Assembly: GCF_037893015.1 (NCBI RefSeq)
Contig: NC_133665.1
Span: 101,957,937 to 102,021,936 of the forward strand
Reading direction: 5' to 3'
Origin: Macrotis lagotis
Lineage: Eukaryota > Chordata > Mammalia > Peramelemorphia > Peramelidae
DNA: 64,000 bases
Made by a program: the position numbers and the translations under genes. The notes beneath the pieces were generated by a model, which was not told the origin of the DNA, ran no database searches, and saw only the letters and a program-made list of their open reading frames with translations. This document shows, piece after piece, positions 1 to 9,886 of this stretch. Position 1 is the stretch's first letter. Each line of letters starts with the position of its first letter.

Positions 1-78
1 GAGCTAAAATAACCCTGGAAGACCTGTTATGGACAACAAAATCCAGATGAATGAAAATACAGAACAAAATTTTAAAAA

Positions 79-119
79 ACTGAACTAAACTGAACTGAAC
101 TAAAAGAAACTGAATGAAC
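79..119. repeat. CTGAA/CTAAA-type short tandem repeat
   Basis: Imperfect five-base units (CTGAA, CTAAA) run for about 40 bases. It resembles the degenerate tail of a BovB/RTE-type retroposon, but no SINE body is attached. Confidence 0.55.
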
Positions 120-410
120 ACTTACATACACTTTTTAAAAATTTCTCATGTTTTTCCTTCCTTTCTCATGGTTTTCTTTTTTTCTTAGCCCTAATTCCTC
201 ATAGAAAATTACTACACTTAACCCCATTGCCTTAAATAAATAAAAACAAATAAATATATAAATAAGAAAATGACTAATATGTAAGCATGTTAAACACAGA
301 TAAATGTACATGTACAATGTTCACTAGACCATTCGCTACTGAAGGGAAGGTAAGTGGAAGGGAGCATGGAAGAAAATTATGTAACTTATAATTATACATG
401 TAGATGTTGG

Positions 411-562
411 GGTTTTGGGGGGAGGGTTGCAAGACAGTGGGGTAAAGTGACTTGCCCAATGTGTCACAGCTAGGTAAGTATTAAGTATCTGAGGCCTGAT
501 TTGAACTCGGTCTTCCTGACTCCAGGGCCAGTGCTCTATCCATTGTGCCACCTAGCTGCCCC
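411..562 (-). mobile_element. tRNA-derived SINE, type A
   Basis: Read on the minus strand it begins GGGGCAGCTAGGTGGC, carries the GTTCAAATC box-B-like segment and ends TTGCAA plus a decayed A tail. Several substitutions make it older than the best copies here. Confidence 0.9.
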
Positions 563-822
563 ATATATGGATGAATGTTCCATAGCATATAATTGGAAAA
601 ATAAAATAGCAATAAGAAAAAAAAGAGATTTAAGGTTTGTAAAGAGTATGATCTCACAAAATCATTTGATCCTCTTACCAATCAAGGATTCAAGAGAGAG
701 ATAAGGTTCAACTCCTTCCCTGTAGAGGGAAAGGGGAAGAGATAATAAGGTCTAGAAAAAGAGCCAGGTCTGACTTTGGTGATGAGGGTAGAGATGCAGG
801 TGAAAGAGGAGGATAGTATGAT

Positions 823-1054
823 GTTGTTGTTTTTAGATAAAGTCCAATTCTTTGTGATCCCATTTGAGATTTTCTTGACTGGAATGGTCTGCCATTTCCT
901 TTTCCAGTTTGTTTTACACATGAGAAAACTGAAGCAAAGAAAATGAAGTAACTTGCCCAAGGCCACACAGCAAGAGTCTGAAAACAACTTTGAACTCAAG
1001 TCTTCCTAACTCTGGACCCCATGTTCTTCTATGTATTGCATTACCTAGCTGCCC
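823..1054 (-). mobile_element. tRNA-derived SINE, type B
   Basis: The head is the same as in type A. The body then runs through a CCTCAGTTTCCTCAT-like segment into a long 3' part ending toward GTTGTTGTT on the plus strand. This is an old, diverged copy. Confidence 0.8.
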
Positions 1055-1154
1055 TGGAGATAAGTATGAGGAGACGCTTCTCTTGGCAGGAGGGTAGAGT
1101 TTGGGAGAGACTACCTTTCAATTGTTTTCTAGTTTTTAATATGATTCTCAAAAG

Positions 1155-1590
1155 TAGAGGCAGAACTATTTAGTGGATAAATAATTGGATTTGGATCCAT
1201 GGAAGACCTGAATTCAAGTTCTGTCTCTATCTCTGACACTTATAGGCTGCTATTTTTCCTTTCTAAGCCTCAGTTTCTTTATCCCCAAATAGTGTTAAAA
1301 AAGAAAAAAAATCTCACAGAATAGTTGCAAGGTTCAAATAATCAATTTTGCAATATAAAAAAGAGTTGATGCATAGCAGATATACCAGCCTGATGTCTGG
1401 AAGACCTATATTCAAATCCAGCCTCAGACAGTCACAAGTTCTATGTAAACCACTATCTGCCTCAGTTTCTTCATCTGTAAAATTGGAGACCATAGCAGCA
1501 TCTACCACCCAACTGAGATGCTTGTAAAGGTTTTTTTTTTTGCCAACCTGAAAGCCCTATATAAATGCATACTGTAACTTTACCATTTGT
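1155..1590 (+). repeat. Two old MIR/THER-like SINE fragments
   Basis: Roughly 1155-1305 and 1375-1590 each show a GATTTGGATCC or GGAAGACCT head, a TTCAAGT or TTCAAAT box, a CCTCAGTTTC core and an AT-rich tail. Divergence is high and the edges are approximate. Confidence 0.65.
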
Positions 1591-1929
1591 TTATTAAAAG
1601 TGTGTCATCATGGGGAAAAACAATCAACTGTACTGGCAACCAGGAGTAAGAGAGATTATAAGAAGTAAGATAATTATATCAATTAGTGTGTCAGGAGAGT
1701 CAAATGCTTGCTCCTTCGTGGTACTTTTGATTCGCTCTCTTCCTGCTAATTGATTTAATAGCAGAAAGTAAAGGGGGGAGTAGAGAGGAGAGGTACCAAA
1801 TTCTAGAGGAGAGGTATCAAATTCTATTTCCCTGATTCTATGGAGAAATCCTGCTTCTGCCTCTGACTTATTGTTGCCATCTCTTCTCTCTGGGCATTGG
1901 TTATTCTCTTTTGTTATGGGGGAATGAGA

Positions 1930-2060
1930 TAAGTGAATGATCATTTATTAAGCACTCCCTATTTTCCAGACACTGTGCTAAAAATTGAGGCTACACCTAC
2001 CCACAGAAAAACCCCAACATTCTAGTTGAAGGAAATAATACTTATAGAAAAGTGGCGGTT
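1930..2060 (+). repeat. Old dispersed repeat fragment (TTATTAAGCACT... type)
   Basis: The phrases TTATTAAGCACTCCC and CAGACACTGTGCTAA recur in diverged form near 8.77, 29.3 and 47.98 kb. It is an ancient mammalian interspersed repeat that I cannot name. Confidence 0.45.
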
Positions 2061-2084
2061 GGGGAAATTTAGTATGAGTCAAAC

Positions 2085-2270
2085 ATCATAGATGTAAAAA
2101 CAGAAAGGAACTAGGAGGTCATCTAGACCCATCCCCTGGTTTTTATCAAGGATACAGAACCCAGAGGGTTGGTGATTGGCCCAGGGCCACCCCCACAAGG
2201 TGGTGAGGGGCAGAGCTCAATTTAGAACCTCTGATCCCAGACCCAGCACTGTTTCCACCTCTAAGGAGAC
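2085..2270 (-). repeat. MIR-like SINE fragment
   Basis: The reverse-oriented MIR signature is visible: GAGGTCATCTAGACC, then GGCCCAGGGCCAC, then AGAACCTCTGATCCC. Confidence 0.65.
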
Positions 2271-2280
2271 AGGAGGATCC

Positions 2281-2640
2281 CTTGGTGTGGGGTTGGAAAG
2301 AAAGAAGGGGGAGGGAGGGGAGTCACAGCTGCAGCTTCTGTGGGCCACCCCAGCCAAGGTGCACCTGCTAGAATCTCTTTCTGCAGCCTCTGACTCCTTG
2401 GGGCTGGAGTCACTCACAGCTTTAATTAAAACCCTCCCTGCTCTCTGGTCCCCCATAGACCCCCCTTCTCCCTGCCTTTATTATTTTCCCCATGTAATTG
2501 GGGACTTTTAAAGGAGCCAACGTTAATTAAAAACTCCAGCTGAAAAAAAAAGCAAGAAGCAGTTCTTCCCCCACCCCACTCTGGGGCAGAGGTGGGGCAC
2601 CTGTACCCGCTGCTCTGGGGGCCTAGTAGGCAGAGCATCC
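2281..2640. other. Non-repetitive block with paired TTAATTAA palindromes; candidate conserved noncoding element
   Basis: I see no repeat family and no convincing open frame. Two TTAATTAA palindromes lie at 2422-2429 and 2523-2530, with GTAATTGG between them. These are homeodomain-type core motifs in an otherwise GC-richer context. Function is inference only. Confidence 0.3.
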
Positions 2641-2844
2641 TGGGGAGCCTGTCATGTCTCGCATGCTCAGGGGCTCACCTGCCCTGGCTGTGAACTCTGA
2701 CACTGGGTGGCCTGATGAATGGTGGGAGGCGGGGTGCAAGGGAAAAGCTGGAGGGATTGGGGGGGGTATGGAGGGTGGAATGGTTGCAGCTCTGAATGAG
2801 CATTGCCTCTGCCCTCTCCACAGAGAGTTTTGGAGGAGGAAGGG

Positions 2845-3150
2845 ACCTGAGAAAGCATTGAATCCCAAACCATCATTTTACAGAGGAGGAAACTGAGGCT
2901 CAAAGAGAAAGGGACTTGAAAAGTTAATGGCTGGCTCAGACTCAAACCCAGGACTCCTGACTCCCAGCTCAGTATTCTTGTCACTACTTTAACCCTGCTT
3001 CCACACCAATGTCATAGTAAGACTGATGGATTTAGATCAAAGGATCTGAATTCAAATCCCAGCATTGCTAATTGCCGCATGTGTGGCCTTGGGCAAGTCT
3101 GTTTCCTTCTCTTGATCTCAGTTTTCTTCCTAAAATACTTTATAGTTTTT
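2845..3150. repeat. Two MIR-like SINE fragments in opposite orientation
   Basis: About 2845-3000 is minus (TTTTACAGAGGAGGAAACTG, then CAAACCCAGGACTCCTGAC). About 3022-3150 is plus (GGATCTGAATTCAAATCCC, then GGCCTTGGGCAAGTC). Both are diverged. Confidence 0.7.
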
Positions 3151-3364
3151 AAATCCTATGATACTTAGGATTCTACCTGAAGACACAAGGTGTGTATAAT
3201 GTGCCTATTGGTATTGGTATGACAGTAGTTTGGGAGTCAGTAAAGACTTGGAGGTGGAAATAACCCTGATCTGATCCAGGGAGAGGTAAATACCCTGGTT
3301 ATGAGGTGTGTGGGGGTTGTGCCTTGGGGAATGACTTATCATTTGTGCTGCCTATGCTCAACCC

Positions 3365-3604
3365 AGGGAGCTAGGTAATACAATGGAGAGAGTGCTGGTC
3401 CTGGAGTATAGAAGACTCTTCTTCCTGAATTCAAATCTGGTCTCAGATTTGTGTGTGACCCTGGACAAGTCACTTAACCTTGTTTGCCTCTGTTTCCTCG
3501 TACGTAAAATGACTTGGAAAAGGAAATGGCAAGCTGCTTCAGTATCTGTGCCAAGAAAGAGTCAGATATCACTGAAATGACTGAACAGCAACAACAATAA
3601 AATA
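3365..3604 (+). mobile_element. tRNA-derived SINE, type B
   Basis: The SINE head at GGGAGCTAGGTAA leads through CACTTAACCTTGTTTGCC and a GGAAATGGCAAGC segment to ATGACTGAACAGCAACAAC. That end has the BovB/RTE-like form and no pure A tail. Confidence 0.85.
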
Positions 3605-3839
3605 CTCAACCCTAGCTCCGTTGCTAAACTAGCAAACCTGGCCTAGGTGCTATAGGAAGAATGAGTATTACCCTGAATCAGATCCTTGCTGTCAGAGAGA
3701 AATCATCAATATCGGACCCTAATATTCAAGGCTACCCAGGACTTGTTTTACCCAAAATTCACAAGTCTTGGTGTTCCTCAAATGCACACCTCATGTGCAC
3801 CTTCCTCATTAAAATGCTGTTCATCCTTCTAGTATCAAT

Positions 3840-4020
3840 TCTAGGGTCTCTTTGTCCTGGAATCCTTCCCTGATCCCTGCCTTTAGACACCACACCACAT
3901 ACTGTTTTAATAGGCTGTAGAGTCTAGTTTTCTATGTATTTCTCTTATTCCTTTACCAGATTGTAAGCTCTAGGAGGGGAGGACCTCATATTGTCTCATC
4001 TTTCTAGATGTCTACCCTAA
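3840..4020 (+). repeat. L2 LINE 3' end
   Basis: Characteristic L2 wording: CCTTCCCTGATCCC, then AGATTGTAAGCTC, then a weak GGGGAGGACC segment. Only the 3' end is left. Confidence 0.65.
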
Positions 4021-4024
4021 TTGA

Positions 4025-4620
4025 CAGAACTTCAGAGTTGGAAGAAACCTCAGGGGTGCTGAAGTTCAACCATTCCTCTAAAATGCAAGCAAGATGGGTG
4101 TCCAACTTTGATTTAAAGATGGTTCTTGGGGCGGCTAGGTGGCTTAGTGGATAAAGCACCGGCCTTGAAGTCAGGAGTACCTGGGTTCAAATCCGGTCTC
4201 AGACACTTAATAATTACCTAGCTGTGTGGCCTTGGGCAAGCCACTTAACCCCATTTGCCTTGCAAAAAAAACAAAAAAATAAAAAATAAAAAAAAATAAA
4301 GATGGTTCTTTTCTCTCCACAGGAAATCCATTCAGTTTGTACTCACCTCTAATTGTAACAAACTTTTCCTAAGATCAAACCTCTTTGACTTTCCTCTCCT
4401 TAGTAGTTCTATCTAAATCCCCCTCTCTGCGACCATCTTCAGATACCTGAAGGCAACTATCATGTTCCCCCAAGTCTTAATTTCTATCCCCAGTTCTTTC
4501 AGCTTCTCCTGCTATGCCATGTCCTCCAGACCCTTCACCATGTTGATGGGTCTTCCCTATAAGCTCCTCAGATAGTCAAAGTCCTTCCTAATATATAACA
4601 TCCACAATAAACATGTAATA
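4025..4620 (-). repeat. CR1/L3 LINE fragment, split by a SINE
   Basis: The minus-strand text matches CR1/L3 3' sequence, with TCTAATTGTAACAAACTTTTCC, ACCTGAAGGCAACTATCATG and CTTCACCATG on the plus strand. It is interrupted by the SINE at 4128-4297. The fossil is ancient and decayed. Confidence 0.7.
4128..4297 (+). mobile_element. tRNA-derived SINE, type A, with perfect target duplication
   Basis: The element runs from GGGGCGGCTAGGTGG to TTGCCTTGC plus an A-rich tail broken by C and T. It is flanked by a perfect 13-base duplication AAAGATGGTTCTT at 4115-4127 and 4298-4310. It inserted into the older L3. Confidence 0.95.
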
Positions 4621-4689
4621 AAACCAGGACAGAGGACAGACAAAGATATCTCTTGACTTATGATTTCCTGGGTATCCTGGTATGGAAAT

Positions 4690-4840
4690 TCCCTCCCCCA
4701 GGAAGCTAAGCAACTTTCTTAGCATCTTAAAAAGTTGTCTAAGATATTGATGGACTAAATGATTTATTTGTCCAGAGAGAATGTGACTGAGAGAAGATTT
4801 GAACCTGGGTCTTCCTAAATCTGAGACCCATCTTCTCTAT
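4690..4840 (-). repeat. MIR-like SINE fragment
   Basis: Diverged reverse-oriented SINE text with GATTTGAACCTGGGTCTTCC near 4796-4815. Confidence 0.5.
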
Positions 4841-5092
4841 TTGTTGTTGTTGTTCAGTTGTGTCCGACTCTTCAGGATTCCATGGACCATAGCTTGCCAG
4901 TGCTGGCCATTGGGTTTTCTTGGTAGAAATACTGAAGTGGTTGCCATTTCCTTCTCCAGATCATTTTACAGTTGAGGAAATTGAGGATAACAGAGAGAAA
5001 GGATCAAATAGCTGTAAGAGCCTGAGGTCCAATTTGAACCTAGGTCTTCGTGACTTGAGGTCCAACAACACCATCCACTGTACCACCCAGCC
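4841..5092 (-). mobile_element. tRNA-derived SINE, type B, with strong BovB-like 3' segment
   Basis: On the plus strand it opens with GTTGTTGTTGTTCAG and TGTGTCCGACTCTTCAGG, then CCATGGACCATAGCTTGCC and AGTGGTTGCCATTTCC. This wording is close to the 3' end of ruminant BovB-mobilised SINEs. The tRNA-like head lies at the right end. Confidence 0.8.
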
Positions 5093-5254
5093 TCCTCTAC
5101 CTATGACACCCTTCTAAATGTCTCTTAATGATTTTCCTGATTTTCCCATCTGCTTCTTTATATTTTTAACTTGTATTTATTGTTTATTTTGGGGGACATT
5201 TATTCTGTATATACATATATACACACAATTTCCTCCCTCACTACACAACCCCTC

Positions 5255-5372
5255 AAACTATCAGCTCCCTGAGAGCAGAGACAGCTTCATTTTGTATCTC
5301 CAGTGCCTCACACAGGGGCTGATATGTAGGACCCACTTAACAAATCCTTATTTGTTTGAGGAATTGGTTAGA
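5255..5372 (+). repeat. L2 LINE 3' end
   Basis: CTCCCTGAGAGCAGAGAC, TTGTATCTCCAGTGCC and AACAAATCCTTATTTGTTTG follow the L2 terminal pattern. Confidence 0.7.
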
Positions 5373-5629
5373 CAATAAGTCTCCCCTCCTGCGGCTCTAG
5401 ATCCCATTAGACTTATCAAATTGGAATAGAGAAACAGTACAGGCAGAAGATAATCTATCCAGACTCAGAGAGGGACTTCTAAGGAATTCAGCAGAGGGGG
5501 ATAATGTCAACTGCTCTGGGAAACCTCCCTGATCCCTCCATCTAGAGTCACCCTCTCCAAAATGCCAATCTCCTTTGCAGTTAGCATACTCTACCTCACC
5601 TCAGACTTACTAAAGCAATAAGACTGAAA

Positions 5630-5862
5630 TATCATCATTATAGCTGGCATTTGTATAACCCTTGGAAATTTGAAAATCTTTTTTAAATTATCTCATTTGA
5701 TCCTCATAACTTTGGGAAGGAGATGCTATTATAATCTGCATTTTACAGGTGAGAAACTGAGGCAGACAGTCTTCAAGTGACATGCCCAGGATCAAGCAGC
5801 AGGTAAATGTCTGTGGCTAGATGTAAATTTAAGTCTCCCTGACTTCAAGTCCAGCTAACAAT
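5630..5862 (-). repeat. MIR-like SINE
   Basis: Reverse MIR order is clear: TTATCTCATTTGATCCTC, CATTTTACAGGTGAGAAAC, then TCTCCCTGACTTCAAG. Confidence 0.75.
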
Positions 5863-5884
5863 AATTAATAAGAATAAGAATAAC

Positions 5885-5966
5885 TGAGCAGATAGGTGGC
5901 AGAAAAGAGAGAGCACCAGCCCTGGAGACAGGAGGACCTGAGTTCAAATGTGACCTCAGACATTTA
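5885..5966 (+). mobile_element. tRNA-derived SINE, type A, left half (split by DNA transposon)
   Basis: This holds the SINE head up to CCTCAGACATTTA. The remainder (AATAATGACC through GCTTTGCAAAAACC) resumes at 6962-7035. The two halves join cleanly at the TA that the transposon duplicated. Confidence 0.9.
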
Positions 5967-6227
5967 CCATATTTCTCACCTTTTTTTGAAAAATTTGGGG
6001 TCTAAAAACTGGGAGTGTCTTATATAGTGGCTGTAGATTTTTTACTTGCATTTCCCTCTTTTTCCCCACTTGTCTGTGCACTCATTGTTACGTACCTATT
6101 ACCAGTATATTAGGTTACATTTTGCCACATTCTGCCCAGAAATGTTTCAGAAAAAAAATTTTGTCCAGTGCTGAATTCAAGTTCAAAGTGGATAGTTTGC
6201 AAAAGTGAATGGAAATGTGCTGCTGAA

Positions 6228-6887
6228 CATCAGTTTGATCCTTTTCCAACTGAGAAAACAATCCAAAATTGGTTACTGGAAGAAGAAACTTGACTGAAAA
6301 CACCCCAGCAGAAGAAGGCCATGAGAGGCAGGTCAGCCAAATGGCCTAAGTTAGAGAGGGAATTGAAGAGATGGATGAAGAGCAAAGGATAATTGGAATT
6401 CCTGTGTCCACAAAGATGGTTCAGCAAGAAGGAGGCAAGAAGAATTGCTGATGGAAAAGAAGTTGCTGATTCCAAAGGAGGACACAACTGGTGTTTCAGG
6501 TTCATGAAACAGAATGGACTGAGCATGCATCTACACATGTCCCTTGCCCAGGGAGTGCTTGAGGTCAACCCCAGACCAGAGCACAGGCAGGAGAGCAGTC
6601 AGAGCCACTCCTAAGACAGTGATTCCTCATTAACCACAGATGAGGATGAGCTAATGCAAGGGAGGGTTTTTTTGGGTTGTTTTTTTTTTAGGTTTTTGCA
6701 AGGCAGATGGGGTTAAGTGGTTTGCCCAAGGGCACACAGCTAGGTAATTATTAAGTGTCTGAGACCAGATTTGAACCCAGGTACTCCTGACTCCAGGGCC
6801 GGTGCTTTATCCACGGCGCCACCTAGCTGCCCCATGCAACGGAGTTTTGACAGTGATGACGAGCCGTATGAATTTTATGATGAATAA
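6228..6887 (+). pseudogene. Pogo-type transposase remnant: CENP-B-like HTH plus acidic C-terminus
   Basis: One frame reads FDPFPTEKTIQNWLLEE, then RWFSKKEARRIADGKEVAD, then GGHNWCFRFMKQNGLSM. This pattern is typical of the CENP-B/pogo helix-turn-helix DNA-binding domain. In-frame stops occur at 6291, 6390 and 6612. The frame then jumps to an acidic tail (DSDSSLTTDEDELM; after the SINE, SFDSDDEPYEFYDE) ending at TAA 6885-6887. The whole DDE catalytic region is missing, so the copy could never have mobilised itself after the internal deletion. The acidic tail sits close to the right terminal repeat, as in a full-length parent element. No host function is suggested. Confidence 0.75.
6665..6833 (-). 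mobile_element. tRNA-derived SINE, type A, inside the DNA transposon
   Basis: The T-rich tail is on the left and the head (AGCTGCCCC on the plus strand) on the right. It is flanked by near-identical ATGCAAGGGAG / ATGCAACGGAG, the target duplication. It postdates the transposon. Confidence 0.95.
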
Positions 6888-6961
6888 AACTTGATTCAAT
6901 ACATTTTTTTCAAATTTTGGGTCCCAAAATTAAAGTGCATCTTATACACAGGGAAATACGA

Positions 6962-7035
6962 TAATAATGACCTACTTGTGTGACCTTGGGCAAGTCACTT
7001 AACCCCATTGCTTTGCAAAAACCAAAAAAAAAGTA
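6962..7035 (+). mobile_element. Right half of the SINE split at 5966
   Basis: Continues the type A body from ATAATGACCTACTTGTGTGACC to TTTGCAAAAACC plus the A tail. Confidence 0.9.
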
Positions 7036-7125
7036 ATAAGAACAATTAACATTTATACAATTTATACAATGTTCCAGATACTATACTAAGTATTTAAAAT
7101 GATTATCTCATTTAATCCTCACAAC
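7036..7125 (-). repeat. MIR-like SINE 3' fragment
   Basis: Shows the TTATCTCATTTAATCCTCAC wording common to the long MIR-like elements in this window. Confidence 0.6.
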
Positions 7126-7345
7126 AAGTTGCAGTGGAGGGGGCACAGAGCCTGGAATCAGGAAAACTACTTTTCCTAAGTTCTTATCCAAGAACTAGAC
7201 CTTGGGCAAGTGTCTTCACCCTATTTGCCTTGGTTTCCTCATCTGCAAAATAAGCTGAAGATGGAAATGGTGCACCACTCCAATATCCAGTATCCAAGAA
7301 ATCCTCAAAGAAGGTCACAAAGAGTGAGATACAACTAAAACAATA
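7126..7345 (+). mobile_element. tRNA-derived SINE, type B
   Basis: CTTGGGCAAGTG, TTGGTTTCCTCATCTGC and a GGTCACAAAGAGTGAGATACAAC end mark a diverged type B copy. Confidence 0.75.
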
Positions 7346-7500
7346 AAATTTCATTCCTGATTCTAAATATAGTCCTTAGAGATTTTTCCTTTTGCAAAGA
7401 AGGAAACTGAGACTCAGATCCGAGATCATACAGCAAGTCAGTGGCAGAGTTGGGACTCTGACAGGTCTTCTGATATGGGGTCAGTGCTCTTGCAATGGGG
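7346..7500 (-). repeat. MIR-like SINE
   Basis: Reverse MIR order: GCAAAGAAGGAAACTGAGAC, ATACAGCAAGTCAGTGGCAG, TCTTCTGATATGGGGTCAG. Confidence 0.65.
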
Positions 7501-7589
7501 ATTCCAGTACTTACCTCCATGGGTTAACATTTAAAAAACAACTTTTGTTATTTTACCTTTTAAAGATACAAGACCACACATCCATTGTG

Positions 7590-8060
7590 TAAGCTCTCTG
7601 TTATCTCATTTGAGCCTTTCTACATCCCTGTGGATTAGAGTAGATATGATTATTGCTATTGTATAGGTAAGTAGAAGGGAATTCAGAAAGAAGAAATGAC
7701 TTAAGACCATAATTTAAATCTACAAAGGACTCTTCAGGCCATCTAGTTCACCCAACTCATATTGTTATTTTGTTGTTCAGTCTTTTACTTGTGTCCAGCT
7801 CTGTGTGACCCTATCTAGGGGTTCAAATGACTTTTTCCGAGTCACAGAACTAGTAAGTGTTTAAGGTTGGATTTGAATTCAAGTATTCCTAACTCCAGGC
7901 CCAGGGTTCTATCCATTGCACCACCTAACTGATAGAAAACAGGTCCAGAAAGAACTGAAATGATTTGTCCAAAGTCTCACAAATAGCAAATAATAGAGGC
8001 AGGACCTGAACCCAGTTCTCCTGACCCCAGGAACAACTGGTATTCCATTATATTTCCCTG
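7590..8060 (-). repeat. MIR-like SINE fragments, interrupted by a type B SINE
   Basis: Left part: TTATCTCATTTGAGCC to about 7760. Right part: about 7932-8060, GATTTGTCCAAAGTCTCAC. They flank the type B copy at 7761-7931. Confidence 0.6.
7761..7931 (-). mobile_element. tRNA-derived SINE, type B
   Basis: Opens TTTTGTTGTTCAGTC (BovB-like tail) and closes with ATTGCACCACCTAACTG, the reversed SINE head. The middle is shortened. Confidence 0.75.
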
Positions 8061-8150
8061 TGTCTCATAATACATGCCTTAATAAAGTAAATTAATGATA
8101 AAGCAAGAAACTACAGACCACATCTCCTTAACTCTCATAGTTCTGTTCTA

Positions 8151-8281
8151 ATAATAATAATAATATTTTAATTAATGTAGATTATTTTATCTAACTTTCT
8201 TAATTTAATTATTAGTTGTAAATAATTAACAATAAATAATTTAATTCTAATTAAATTAATAATAATAATAATAATAATAAA
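8151..8281. repeat. AAT trinucleotide microsatellite, interrupted
   Basis: AAT runs at both ends (8151-8164 and about 8255-8281) enclose AT-rich decayed sequence. Confidence 0.85.
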
Positions 8282-8884
8282 GTAGTGGAAATAATTCCCA
8301 TTTCTCCAGCACCTTAGGGTTCACAAAGTGTTTTCTTTTCACCAACAATATAAGGTAGACTGGATTGAGACTTGTTCATATCCTCTGTTGAGGAATGGAT
8401 TTGGGGCTAATAAATTTCTGTTACCTATTTCTGTTGGATAATAAACCTTTATCAGAGATAGCCAATGGTTGTTTTTCCCCTGCCAATTGCTTCCTCTCTT
8501 ATCCCAAATTACTCTTTTATTTTCTAACTGGGTGCTTTCCTTCTCTGGGACTCAATTCTCTCCTCTCCAAAATGAAGAGGAAAAAAAAAAGTTTCTTACC
8601 CTGGGGTCCACCCAGAAGGCTCATGTATTTGGATAGGAAAAATTATATCTTTATTTTTTTCTAAACCTCTAACTGAAATTTAGCATTTCCTTCAGTTGTA
8701 AATGAGGCAATGAACATTATTCTGGGAATGGCTCCACAGACCTCATCATATCGCCAAAGGGAAGAAGAATAATGGAACAGTTATTAAGCGCCTACTGTGT
8801 ATCAGTTACTGTGGTAAGCACTTTCCAAATATCCCATTTGATTCATCTTACACACACACATACACAAACACACAAAAAATGAAA

Positions 8885-9045
8885 AACCTTTGATCTAATC
8901 CAATCCTCTCATTCTGTAGATGGCACAAAACTAAAGCTCACAAAAGGGAAGTGATTCATTCAAGGTCATCCAATGAGTCAGTGACAGAGCTGAAATTAGG
9001 ATTCAAGTCTTCTGGCTTGCAGCCTACGGCTCTTTCCATTCTTGG
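8885..9045 (-). repeat. MIR-like SINE
   Basis: TCTAATCCAATCCTCTCATTC, then CAAGGTCATCCAATGAG, then GGATTCAAGTCTTCTGGC. Confidence 0.65.
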
Positions 9046-9567
9046 GAGATTGTGTTAAAGACATGTGGCCTGAGAATGCTTGCAATTATCAGCCCGTATA
9101 GTTGTGGCTTTGTTGATCCCCACCCATAGTAAAGCAGGCAAGATCATGATACCAATCTCAAAGGAAAAGAGGATAAAAGTCAAATGTTCTGAATTTCCCC
9201 TAAAGGAGACAGTAGAGCAACCAAAGAGTTTGGGATAATAATGGGAATTCCCATTTCTATAGATTTTCAAAGTTTAAAAAGCACTTTGATCACATATCTT
9301 TGTAAGAGAGATAGCATCAGAATTATTTTCTATAAATTGGAAAGTAGTTTGACAGAAATTTAAGTTTAAATGAGCATATTACACCATATACCATCATAAA
9401 CTCCAATGGGATGTGTAAGCTCAAAAGCTCTCTTTATTTTTTAAGACTTAAAGGAGAACAAAAAGAAATTCATTTTTCAATTATAGCTACAGAGAGAATT
9501 TCTAACCAAATTAGGGGGAAAAATGGTCAAGAAAAACAAAACAGACAATTTTGATTACGTAAAATTT

Positions 9568-9743
9568 ATTTTTAATTGTATTTTATTTTCCCAATTACAT
9601 GTATAGATAATTTTCAGCTTCTAGCTTTTGAAAGATTTTAAGTTCCAAAGTTTTCTCCCCATCTCCCACTTCTCCAAGACAGCAAACAATATGCTATAGA
9701 TTACACATATGCAATAATGTAAAAGATATTTCTACATGAGTCA
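9568..9743 (-). mobile_element. L1 3' end inserted in older L1
   Basis: A T-rich start is followed by TTCCAAAGTTTTCTCCCC and ATTACACATATGC, a common marsupial L1 3' end read in reverse. It is flanked by GATTACGTAAAATTT (9553-9567) and GATTACATAAAATTT (9744-9758), a 15-base target duplication with one difference. Confidence 0.8.
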
Positions 9744-9886
9744 GATTACATAAAATTTTTAGCTTTTGCATGAAGATAGAATAAAAAGATGGAGTATTTG
9801 AGTGAGAAAACAAATATTTTAATCGTAATATCACTGATGAAATTCTCACATCTAAGGGATATATACAATTAGTATAAATATATAGG

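Larger units (their letters stand above)
5967..6961 (+). mobile_element. Pogo/Tigger/Tc2-type DNA transposon, internally deleted
   Basis: The termini are related inverted repeats: CCATATTTCTC at the left, and TCGTATTTCCC on the opposite strand at the right. A GGGACCCAAAATTTG-like block is shared behind both ends. TA flanks both sides (5965-5966 and 6962-6963), as expected for the Tc1/mariner superfamily. Inside are remnants of a transposase N-terminal DNA-binding region and an acidic C-terminal end, but no catalytic core. A type A SINE is inserted at 6665-6833. Without that SINE the element is about 0.8 kb. The family call rests on the TA target, the ends and the helix-turn-helix wording; the exact subfamily is not resolved. 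Confidence 0.8.

Noticed and set aside
4128-4200. tRNA gene in SINE heads
   Set aside because: Box-like motifs are SINE promoter remnants. No cloverleaf, no discriminator end, and dozens of copies with 3' SINE bodies.
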